Source: JARBAU01 sp029237525
GTDB lineage: Archaea > Thermoproteota > Nitrososphaeria > Nitrososphaerales > Nitrososphaeraceae
NCBI GenBank assembly: GCA_036555705.1
Contig: DATBKT010000231.1
Location: 1 to 13,771 of the forward strand
Direction of reading: 5' to 3'
Length of the DNA stretch: 13,771 nt
A model generated the notes under the pieces. The model was not told the origin of the DNA. It saw only the letters and a program-made list of their open reading frames with translations, and did no database searches. The first letter of the stretch is position 1; each line of letters opens with the position of its first letter. Shown piece by piece: positions 1 through 5,657 of the stretch. The position numbers and the translations under genes were made by a program.

Positions 1-58
1 TCGCGTCGTTAGCTGGCTTGTTCGTCCTCACCCACTCCTCGACAGTCAGTTCGCTCAT
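1..58 (-). CDS. 5' end of an unrecognised leftward gene (partial)
   Basis: An ATG at 58-56 on the minus strand opens a frame that runs off the left edge, giving MSELTVEEWVRTNKPANDA. Only 19 residues are visible, too few to name a family. It lies in the GC-rich part and reads away from a region with two imperfect palindromes (77-110), an arrangement common for autoregulated bacterial regulators. That role is inference from context only. It could also be an enzyme controlled by a regulator outside the window. Confidence 0.45.
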   Translation of the reverse strand, partial: MSELTVEEWVRTNKPANDA

Positions 59-76
59 GGCGCCCCAAATGATCGA

Positions 77-110
77 TTGCCTAAGTCAACTATATATCTG
101 CCCTAGGCAA
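77..110. promoter_or_regulatory. Inverted-repeat operator-like region
   Basis: TTGCCTA (77-83) and TAGGCAA (104-110) are perfect 7-bp inverted arms. Each arm also lies inside its own imperfect palindrome: TTGCCTAAGTCAA at 77-89 and TGCCCTAGGCA at 99-109. The AT-rich centre (TATATAT, 91-97) could supply a -10 element. TTGCCTAGGCAA-like sites are typical of MarR-type and other winged-helix regulators in actinobacteria. This is a pattern match; the bound protein is unknown. Confidence 0.4.
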
Positions 111-126
111 CTACAAAGGGCTTTTG

Positions 127-318
127 CTACGGGTCCGCCGCGATCGAGGCGCCGCCGCCCTGGGTCGCGCCCGTCCATACGGCGTGGATGCCTCGTTCAT
201 GCAGCTGTTGCGACATGAGCGCGGCAACCATGCAGTAAGCCTCCGATACGGGTGGTGCCGTAGTGACTGCGGCGCTTCCTGCGCCCCATGCGCCGCTCCG
301 CGGCTCCACTGCTTCCAC
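127..318 (-). CDS. Possible small leftward ORF, unrecognised
   Basis: A 63-codon minus-strand frame ends at TAG 129-127. Its last ~40 codons use mostly G or C at the third position, as expected for a real gene in high-GC DNA, and include the segment QQLHERGIHAVWTGATQGGG. I do not recognise a family. The upstream half is less convincing, so it may be the C-terminal remnant of a longer protein. Chance open frames are common in GC-rich DNA and a plus-strand frame overlaps it, so confidence is low. Confidence 0.25.
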   Translation of the reverse strand: MEAVEPRSGAWGAGSAAVTTAPPVSEAYCMVAALMSQQLHERGIHAVWTGATQGGGASIAADP

Positions 319-445
319 CGCTCGACCGCTCCGCCGCTATCAAGGGCATCCGGCATTACGCCGTCGCGGCGGGCAGGACCCGCGCTCCCGGCCCCGGAAC
401 CACCGTCAATACGATGGGACTGGCCAGCTTGGAGCACGGCACGCC

Positions 446-453
446 AGAGGAGG
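446..453 (+). promoter_or_regulatory. Strong Shine-Dalgarno site fixing the reductase start
   Basis: AGAGGAGG lies 8 nt before ATG 462. This bacterial-type ribosome binding site supports ATG 462 over the upstream in-frame ATGs at 288 and 414, which have no such site. It contrasts with the weak or absent sites in the archaeal part of the window. Confidence 0.75.
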
Positions 454-461
454 CGCACAGC

Positions 462-734
462 ATGCGGATGCGGACGCTCGGCGGTACCGGGATCAAGGTC
501 AGCCCGTACTGCCTCGGCGCGATGATGTTCGGCGCGTGGGGCAATCCCGATCACGAGGACAGCATCCGGATCATCCACGCCGCACTGGACGGTGGAATCA
601 ACTTCGTCGACACCGCGGACGTGTACTCGGCGGGGGAGTCGGAGGAGATCGTCGGCAAGGCCCTGCGCGGCCGCCGCGACGACGTGGTCCTGGCCACCAA
701 GGCGCACGGCCAGATGGGCAAGGACCCCAATTAG
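462..734 (+). pseudogene. Aldo/keto reductase, N-terminal 90 residues, cut at the junction
   Basis: The frame encodes the first quarter to third of an NAD(P)H-dependent aldo/keto reductase, a TIM-barrel oxidoreductase acting on carbonyls; full-length members have about 300-350 residues. Visible features are the first beta strand and loop (RTLGGTGIKVSPYCLGAMMF) and the GINFVDTADVYSAGESEEIV block with the family's catalytic Asp50 and Tyr55. Next come VVLATK, with the catalytic-type Lys80, and GQMGKDPN. Family members continue from KDPN with an N-x-G-N-S-R-type segment, but here the reading frame meets AT-rich DNA and an immediate TAG (732-734). The catalytic His and the cofactor-binding C-terminal half are absent. 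Codon use is GC-rich and actinobacterial in style. The truncation is most likely a contig join artefact, not a natural mutation. Confidence 0.85.
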
Positions 735-735
735 A
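728..735. other. Junction between GC-rich and AT-rich DNA
   Basis: Composition changes abruptly within a few bases: up to about 731 the DNA is GC-rich coding sequence, and from TTAGAATACAG onwards it is AT-rich. Homology to aldo/keto reductases stops at the same point. I see no insertion sequence end, direct repeat, tRNA gene or integrase at the join. Confidence 0.8.
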
Positions 736-940
736 ATACAGTTTGACATCAGATTATCATTAGGTAATCTTACAGCTCTTATCTTAATCCTTCCTAGCTG
801 AATTTAAGTTGTTGTTCTTGCGTCAGGTTTTATCATTAGATTTTTTTTAATTTAATTAATGCTCGAAAGTTTGGCCGTTAGAAAATTCATATTTTTTATC
901 AATTAGATTTCATCTTGAAGTTTAAAAATGAACACTTTAG
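735..940. other. Short AT-rich gap after the junction
   Basis: No gene with a start codon is visible. A short plus-strand frame (736-801) reads IQFDIRLSLGNLTALILILP before a stop. It is hydrophobic and could be the last part of an archaeal membrane protein whose beginning lies on the true neighbouring contig. It is too short to name. Confidence 0.3.
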
Positions 941-1144
941 TTACGAGTCTTCGTAGAATCCATCTTTGAATTCTGAGGTTTCAGTTTTCACTTGATCTAT
1001 AATTCTTTGAACAATTACTGCTTCTTCCAGACGTCTTTCGCTCTGATATTTTCCACGTAACATAGATAAGGCTTTTAATTTAGACAATCCATTGTCTTTC
1101 ATTAGCTTTTCAACTGCCTTCAGGACATCCTCTTCGCTATCCAT
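941..1144 (-). CDS. Small hypothetical protein, 67 aa
   Basis: ATG 1144 opens a 67-codon frame for a highly charged, mostly helical small protein: MDSEEDVLKAVEKLMKDNG at the start, then LEEAVIVQRIIDQVK. There is no membrane segment, Cys motif or signal peptide. The acidic and basic heptad-like spacing suggests a helical hairpin or short coiled coil. A TATA-like CTTTTTATT (minus strand, about 1169-1177) lies about 29 bp before the ATG, consistent with a leaderless transcript. I recognise no characterised family. The codon pattern and promoter make it more likely real than chance. Confidence 0.6.
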   Translation of the reverse strand: MDSEEDVLKAVEKLMKDNGLSKLKALSMLRGKYQSERRLEEAVIVQRIIDQVKTETSEFKDGFYEDS

Positions 1145-1247
1145 TCACTATCTAATATTTGCGTTCTCAATAAAAAGATTAGCCTTTACTCGACTATATA
1201 CAGTAACTTATTTGGACCCAATATTCGTTGAGCTGATCACTATATAC

Positions 1248-1391
1248 CTAACGCATTGATGTAATACCTTCAACTCCATCCATTACCATCGAATGATTTT
1301 CAATGGTACAACACTTGCACTCGGATCTCAAACGCTGATTCACAGCACTATGATTACATATCTTGCAACTGCATTTATAATCAGTTGACAT
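1248..1391 (-). CDS. Cys-rich zinc-finger-like microprotein, 47 aa
   Basis: A 47-codon minus-strand frame runs from ATG 1391 to TAG 1250-1248. It contains KCSCKICNH near the N-terminus (Cys7, Cys9, Cys12, His14) and ECKCC in the middle (Cys25, Cys27, Cys28), followed by TIENHS (His33). Two clustered Cys/His knuckles separated by about a dozen residues (VNQRLRS between) suggest a small zinc-binding fold that might bind nucleic acid or protein. A TATA-like TAATTTAT (minus strand, 1412-1419) is centred about 25 bp before the ATG, as in a leaderless archaeal gene. I do not recognise a named family. The density of spaced Cys residues plus a well-placed promoter are the evidence that it is real; its function is unknown. 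Confidence 0.55.
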   Translation of the reverse strand: MSTDYKCSCKICNHSAVNQRLRSECKCCTIENHSMVMDGVEGITSMR

Positions 1392-1871
1392 TGATTAAAT
1401 TTTAGTATTGCATAAATTAATAATGTTTACATCTAGGTCAGAACGATTAGTATTTAATTTGATGAATGAACAATAATTCTAGTGCATACAAAATTTTATA
1501 GTCAAATTAGGCCAGTTAGTGATACATCACATAGTGTACGTCTTTATAGTAATGTTACAAATATTTTAATAGCCCAGAATTTGAGTATAAGTACTAATAA
1601 GTACTAATTAGATCCAGTAGATTTTTAATAAGTTAGGTGAAGTTTACTGCATATGCGACTAATTTAGTATACTTCTATTGTAATTATTATGTGTCGTGAC
1701 CCAGCAATATCATACCTAAAATTAATTGATTGTTTTAATTATCTACCAACCTATGCCAGCCAACCAGTTTCTTCTGCAATTCATTAAACTGAAGTAGATA
1801 AGACATATAAGAAAAGTCGTCTAAGAGATATCGACATAAGAATTTTGCCTGGTCATGAGGCGCAGACCATT
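1392..1871. other. Long intergenic region with promoter elements
   Basis: No convincing gene is visible on either strand in 480 bp. It holds the divergent promoters of the Cys-rich microprotein (near 1412-1419) and the beta-propeller gene (TATA-like ACATATAAG, 1803-1811). It also holds a perfect tandem duplication of TAAGTACTAA (1588-1597 and 1598-1607); each copy contains the palindrome AGTACT. Confidence 0.5.
1588..1607. repeat. Two tandem copies of a 10-bp unit
   Basis: TAAGTACTAA occurs twice with no spacer. Each copy contains the self-complementary AGTACT, so it could bind a dimeric protein twice on one DNA face (10-bp period). It lies about 200 bp before the beta-propeller TATA-like box. 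Two copies of a short AT-rich word may also be chance. Confidence 0.3.
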
Positions 1872-2876
1872 ATGATAGGAATGCACAATTCACTACTCGT
1901 ACTTCAACCATCGAGTAGTACCAAAATTTACGAGCGAATGAAGGGAACACAACCGCAAAGTGTAATAATTGACCCAAATAATCCAAGCTATGCATACTGT
2001 GGCACGTTTGGGAATGGTTTGTGGAAAACCGAAGACGGAGGCCAGACCTGGGAAATCATTGGAAAAGATGCAATACATAGTCCTAATATAATGTCCGTCG
2101 CGATTAGTCATGATTATGGAAATAGAAATAACAAAATTTATGTCGGAACTGAACCTAGTGCCTTGTACGTTTCAAATGATAATGGGCATTCATGGGAAGA
2201 AATGAATGCTCTAAATAATTTGCCATCATCTACTTCGTGGAGTTTTCCGCCTCGACCTTGGACTCATCATGTACGTTGGATCGAACCAGATCTAAACAAT
2301 ATTGACAATGTTTTTGTTGCAATAGAAGCAGGAGCTCTAGTCAAGAGTAATGATGGGGGCAGAACTTGGATAGATCGAGCTAAACACGGACCTTATGACA
2401 CTCATACACTATCAACACATCTAAAAGCTCCAGGCCGTTTATATTCTTCAGCAGGAGATGGATATTTTGAAAGCACCAATTACGGCGAAACTTGGAAAGA
2501 ATTTACTAGCGGTCTTAGGCATCAATATCTATATGGTCTTGCGGTTGACACAGGTGATCCAAACACTGTAGTTGCTTCAGCTTCATTTGGTCCTAGTACT
2601 GCCTATGTCGTTGAGGATGCTGAATCTCTTATATATAGAAAGTCCCTTGAGGAGGATGACTGGAAACCTATTTCAAATGGTCTTCCTGAATCAAGCGGAA
2701 CAACTATCGCAACTCTTATTGCAAATCCGAAAATTGCTGGTGAATTCTATGCTGTGAATAATCATGGGGTTTTTATATCAGTTGACTCAGGTTTATCTTG
2801 GAACAGACTTGATATTCAGTGGTCTAAAGAATATTTTTCACAATCTCCCAGAGGCTTTGCTATAGCATACAATTGA
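1872..2876 (+). CDS. Asp-box (BNR) repeat beta-propeller protein
   Basis: This is a sialidase/photosynthesis-factor-type beta-propeller built from BNR or Asp-box repeats (S/T-x-D-x-G-x-T-W). Visible boxes, numbered from ATG 1872: KTEDGGQTW 52-60, SNDNGHSW 101-108, SNDGGRTW 159-166, STNYGETW 201-208, SVDSGLSW 303-310. A degenerate one around SLEEDDWK fills the long gap. Length is 334 aa. There is no signal peptide or membrane helix, so it is probably cytosolic. The frame is open from TTG 1845, but ATG 1872 has GAGG 11 nt upstream and a TATA-like ACATATAAG at 1803-1811, so I prefer it; ATG 1881 is also possible. Asp boxes are structural: no sialidase Arg triad or catalytic residues can be assigned. 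Annotation as a glycosyl hydrolase would be unsafe; a scaffold or binding role is equally possible. Confidence 0.8.
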   Translation: MIGMHNSLLVLQPSSSTKIYERMKGTQPQSVIIDPNNPSYAYCGTFGNGLWKTEDGGQTWEIIGKDAIHSPNIMSVAISHDYGNRNNKIYVGTEPSALYVSNDNGHSWEEMNALNNLPSSTSWSFPPRPWTHHVRWIEPDLNNIDNVFVAIEAGALVKSNDGGRTWIDRAKHGPYDTHTLSTHLKAPGRLYSSAGDGYFESTNYGETWKEFTSGLRHQYLYGLAVDTGDPNTVVASASFGPSTAYVVEDAESLIYRKSLEEDDWKPISNGLPESSGTTIATLIANPKIAGEFYAVNNHGVFISVDSGLSWNRLDIQWSKEYFSQSPRGFAIAYN

Positions 2877-2975
2877 TTGGCTGATTGATGTATATAATGA
2901 TAGTTTTAGTTGTACAGACCAATAGCGTCTTTAGAAAAACAAAATATCATAGAACAGGTGAGAAAAGACTAACAA

Positions 2976-3746
2976 ATGAAATATAAAAGAGATCTTGTGA
3001 TTATCATCACTTTTCTAATTCTTATTTTTATTTCAACTCAATCGCCTATATTGGAACTTACAGAAGTCTCTCTTGCAGGACATATGATACTAGAGCATTT
3101 ATTCTTCTTCTTAATAGGCGCATTGTCCGTTATGTTAGGAGAAATTGTACTAAAGAGTCTTTTAATTTCGTCATCTGCTTCGCGTAATGATAATAGTAAG
3201 AACTACGATGGCGTCACTAAAAATAGATTTGAAAATGATAAAGACATATCGCCAACTAACCAGCCTTTAGTAAGGCTTATCATACTTGATAAATGGAAAT
3301 ATTTACTAAGCAAAATTTTTTCCATAAATCGACCTGGTTATAGATACATATGGATAATAATTTCAGTTTTTATCTTGGCGATTTGGCACGTGCCATCAAT
3401 TTTTGACTATGCCGAACAGCATATACAGGTGCACATCGCTCAACACTTGTCATTTATTATTGTTGGAGCAACCGGTTATTTAGCAATAAGATCATTTGGT
3501 GAATCCTTTAATCTATTACTTCTTCTAACTTTGATGTGTATGATGGGTTTTGAAGGTCTATTGTTTTCTGTTACTCAGACTCCAGTATATACCGTATATT
3601 CATTACATGATCACAATGATGCAGGAACATATATGATTTTGATTTCAATACTAATACTACTAATCGGCTTCCCAGCATATCTAATTCATCGAGCACTGTT
3701 TCATACTCAACTTGCTTCCAAAGACAGAATCAACAATAGTACTTAA
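2976..3746 (+). CDS. DUF1404/CtaG-like multipass membrane protein
   Basis: This 256-aa protein has about six predicted membrane segments (approximately 8-22, 36-57, 125-140, 153-172, 178-197, 218-240). A polar, Asn/Asp-rich cytosolic loop (about 66-95) splits the first pair from the rest. Conserved-looking histidines sit in AGHMILEH (36, 41), IWHVPSIFDYA (138) and HIAQHLSF (153, 157). This pattern resembles archaeal DUF1404 proteins and the caa3-type CtaG cytochrome oxidase assembly family, where such histidines are thought to handle copper or heme. The family name rests on pattern recognition. ATG 2976 is the first start; GGTGA at 2957-2961 and a TATA-like TATATAATG (2891-2899) lie upstream. 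The 99-bp gap suggests a separate transcript from the beta-propeller gene. The central loop seems longer than the core family requires. Confidence 0.65.
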   Translation: MKYKRDLVIIITFLILIFISTQSPILELTEVSLAGHMILEHLFFFLIGALSVMLGEIVLKSLLISSSASRNDNSKNYDGVTKNRFENDKDISPTNQPLVRLIILDKWKYLLSKIFSINRPGYRYIWIIISVFILAIWHVPSIFDYAEQHIQVHIAQHLSFIIVGATGYLAIRSFGESFNLLLLLTLMCMMGFEGLLFSVTQTPVYTVYSLHDHNDAGTYMILISILILLIGFPAYLIHRALFHTQLASKDRINNST

Positions 3747-3754
3747 GCGTATTT

Positions 3755-3989
3755 ACTGGATGTATGATAGGAGGGACATCTAGATTAAATTAATACGTAT
3801 TAAACTATTTCAAATGTTACTGGAAGCAAATATATTAATTTTATTTTATTTATATAAATATTAAATTCAGCTATCAACAGAATAGATCCAACAAAGATAA
3901 GTCACACCATAGAACTTGACGAAGCATCCGATGCATATGACATCTTTGATAAGAAAGAAGAAGCAACAAAGATCATTTTCAAGCCTTGA
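3755..3989 (+). pseudogene. Remnant of a zinc-dependent alcohol/formaldehyde dehydrogenase
   Basis: Codons 3870-3986 followed by TGA 3987-3989 translate to 39 residues: AINRIDPTKISHTIELDEAS, then DAYDIFDKKEEATKIIFKP. This matches the C-terminus of medium-chain zinc alcohol dehydrogenases of the glutathione-dependent formaldehyde dehydrogenase type (IDP..I.TH...L..A..AY..F..KE....K.....KP). In another frame just upstream, TGCMIGGTSRLN (3755-3790) resembles the nearby G-x-x-x-GG loop of the same family. About 20 expected residues between the pieces, and the whole catalytic and Rossmann parts, are missing. The remnant begins right after the DUF1404 stop codon, so the rest was probably lost by deletion or replaced by that gene. 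The C-terminal piece is well supported; the upstream piece is tentative. Confidence 0.7.
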
Positions 3990-4231
3990 GCTTGATGTAT
4001 TTAATATATATTATGACTCCGATTTTACCAATCAAGACCACGATCAAGCTAATATAATTGCATTAAAAATATAGTACAAGGTTTGTATTTTGAGTTCATA
4101 TATTGATATTACGGAATTACAAACGTACAGATCACCAATACCCAGACTACATATGACAACTAAGAATCAGAGAGTAATAGTCGCCAGCTTATTTATTAGG
4201 TATTATTATGGTCTTACTATCTTTTTCTTGT
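3990..4231. other. AT-rich spacer, nothing convincing
   Basis: No promoter-linked gene is visible. A 34-codon plus-strand frame starting at 4153 runs into the end of the minus-strand 58-aa gene and is treated as chance. Confidence 0.4.
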
Positions 4232-4408
4232 TTATCTTTTGGTATTTCTCTTTCTAGTTCTACTTTTACTTTTGCCTTTTGTTTGACCACTCATAGCTGC
4301 GTTACATACTGCATAGGGATTGACTTTTTTTTCAGATTTGCTTTTGACTTTTGATACGCAGCGATCGAATTTCTCTGTACTTAGGTCTTTCTTCATTCCT
4401 CTTGGCAT
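4232..4408 (-). CDS. Small basic protein, 58 aa, with KFDRCV and NPYAVCNAAM motifs
   Basis: A 58-codon minus-strand frame runs from ATG 4408 to TAA 4234-4232. It begins MPRGMKKDLSTEKFDRCVSK, continues through a Lys/Ser-rich stretch to VNPYAVCNAAMSGQ, and ends in a very basic tail (KSKSRTRKRNTKR). The two Cys-centred motifs separated by a basic linker recall a family of small proteins seen in many archaeal and viral genomes whose function is unknown, as far as I can recall. The tail suggests nucleic acid binding. A TATA-like CTTATTAAG (minus strand, about 4429-4436) is centred about 24 bp before the ATG, consistent with leaderless expression. Confidence 0.65.
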   Translation of the reverse strand: MPRGMKKDLSTEKFDRCVSKVKSKSEKKVNPYAVCNAAMSGQTKGKSKSRTRKRNTKR

Positions 4409-4494
4409 GATCTCGCATAGTTACTATACTTAATAAGTGCTTTAGAATTTTTATCATCCATGTGTAAGGTCAAACATCAATCCTGAAGAAATTT

Positions 4495-4709
4495 TTATCT
4501 TTGAGCCACGCAGCCATGCAAATGCATGATATAATTAAAATCGGTCTGCTTTAAGGAATATACTATCGCTTCTTGGTCTATATCAACGTGGATATATGGC
4601 CAATGCCTCATACCATCATTAAACAAAATTTCAAGTATTTCATCTATACGCTATGGCAACTGCTAAGCTGACTTGACTGCCGCATACAACTTATGATAAT
4701 CAGAGAATT
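4495..4709 (-). pseudogene. Broken ORF of unrecognised family
   Basis: On the minus strand, 51 sense codons (4650 down to 4498, stop at 4497-4495) read like protein: RIDEILEILFNDGMRHWPYI, then HVDIDQEAIVYSLKQTDFNY, then IMHLHGCVAQR. There is no ATG, GTG or TTG before the tenth codon. Just upstream in the same frame are EFSDYHKLYAAVKSA, a TAG, QLP and another TAG. The continuity around two in-frame stops suggests a gene decaying by point mutation, with its 5' end lost against the 3' end of the PPOX gene (stop at 4710). I do not recognise the family. The His/Trp/Cys-rich end could be a metal or cofactor site. Confidence 0.45.
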
Positions 4710-5162
4710 CTATTTCGTCATGTCCTTTTGGCTTTTCTTTACGTTAAATTTGCCTTCAACAAATACAGGTCCTTCAACTCCCCAACTCCATTTTTTGTAA
4801 GGAATGATTCTGATATATTGATTGTTGGAGTGACCAGTTCTGTCCATATATCCACCTTGGCGTGCAACTATATCAGCAGTCCCATAGATTCTCACACCGC
4901 GAGGATCCCAAGGATCAATAGTTTTCAAGTCATCAATGATAATTGCAACCTTACTATTATCCTGAACATTTTTGAATTTGGTAGATTTGGCAAGATTCAT
5001 ACCGCCCACATAAAAATACTCACCATCAAAATCAAAACCTACTGGTACAACATCGGGTTGTACTGATCCGTTTTCTCGGTTTTGCCCAACCGTGGCGATT
5101 CTTGCAAGGCGCTGGGATTTCAGATAATCACTTTCATTCTCAGTAAAAAATTTACTAGCCAT
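4710..5162 (-). CDS. PPOX-class (F420-dependent type) flavin/deazaflavin oxidoreductase
   Basis: This 150-aa protein is a split-barrel member of the pyridoxamine-phosphate-oxidase superfamily. These small cytosolic proteins bind FMN or F420, and in actinobacteria and archaea many are F420-dependent reductases. Visible elements: FTENESDYLKSQRLARIATV (6-25, first helix and strand), QPDVVPVGFDFDGEYFYVGG (35-54), LAKSTKFKNVQDN (57-69), VAIIIDDL (72-79), then DPWDPRGVRIYGTA (83-96). This arrangement is characteristic of the subgroup annotated as PPOX class F420-dependent enzymes. The substrate cannot be told from sequence. ATG 5162 is the only good start; a TATA-like TTATATTTAA (minus strand, about 5188-5197) lies about 30 bp upstream. 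Thaumarchaeota make F420, so the cofactor assignment is plausible but inferred. Confidence 0.85.
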   Translation of the reverse strand: MASKFFTENESDYLKSQRLARIATVGQNRENGSVQPDVVPVGFDFDGEYFYVGGMNLAKSTKFKNVQDNSKVAIIIDDLKTIDPWDPRGVRIYGTADIVARQGGYMDRTGHSNNQYIRIIPYKKWSWGVEGPVFVEGKFNVKKSQKDMTK

Positions 5163-5657
5163 ATTTACAACTGCACTACTAAATACTTAAATATAATAGG
5201 TCGAATTGTGGCTGTTTACAACAATAAGTAAGTGGAAGTGTAGAACATAATAAGTACAGCGCGCACATTGGATCTTTAATATGCGGCTTTAGAGAGTTAT
5301 GTTGTTTGTATTCAAGTTTAAAATCGACAAGTGATAGCTATATAAGATAATAAATCTATATATTTTATTTAGCATAACTATTGTTACATTCTAACTGGGA
5401 AATACCAATCATCACAAATACTTGTCAACACAAGTAGATTATGGTGAGAGAACATAATTTCGTTCAATATCAAATAAAAGATTTACTATATTGGAGATAG
5501 ATTAACCAATATCGTTTCAGATTTGGTTAATTAGGCAAATAGGCTACTGTTTATGATATTGCATAGCTATACACCCCCGTTATACTAATATTATATAAGG
5601 ATTACAACAATTATTTAATTCGGGCTACGAAATTTTTTATAGTATATAACCTATTTC
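5163..5657. other. Divergent promoter region of the PPOX and kinase genes
   Basis: No gene is visible in about 495 bp. It contains the minus-strand TATA-like box of the PPOX gene (near 5188-5197), an inverted repeat (5501-5531) and plus-strand TATA-like sites TTATATAAG (5591-5599) and AGTATATAACC (5641-5651) before the kinase. Confidence 0.5.
5501..5531. repeat. 9-bp inverted repeat upstream of the kinase gene
   Basis: ATTAACCAA (5501-5509) and TTGGTTAAT (5523-5531) are perfect inverted arms with a 13-nt spacer. They lie about 60-90 bp before the kinase TATA-like box at 5591. This could be a regulator site or a transcript hairpin. The arms are longer than expected by chance at this distance, but AT-rich DNA makes such repeats fairly common. 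Confidence 0.4.

Noticed and set aside
124..525. 133-codon plus-strand frame with Arg/Cys/Ala-rich translation
   Set aside because: Composition is typical of off-frame GC-rich DNA, with no ribosome site; it overlaps the reductase start.
111..749. 212-codon minus-strand frame across the GC-rich part
   Set aside because: It is antisense to the reductase, has no family resemblance, and starts in the AT-rich DNA beyond the junction. High GC makes such shadows common.
263..763. 166-codon plus-strand frame overlapping the reductase
   Set aside because: Arg/Gly-rich off-frame shadow; the reductase frame in the same DNA has clear homology.
1735..1806. 23-codon minus-strand frame (MSYLLQFNELQ...)
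   Set aside because: Too short to judge and overlapping the promoter of the beta-propeller gene; no supporting promoter or homology.
4153..4257. 34-codon plus-strand frame with a hydrophobic stretch
   Set aside because: It overlaps the 3' end of the better supported 58-aa minus-strand gene, and its hydrophobic part is antisense to that gene's Lys-rich codons.
4728..5066. 112-codon plus-strand frame
   Set aside because: Antisense shadow of the PPOX flavoprotein gene, whose motifs are clear.
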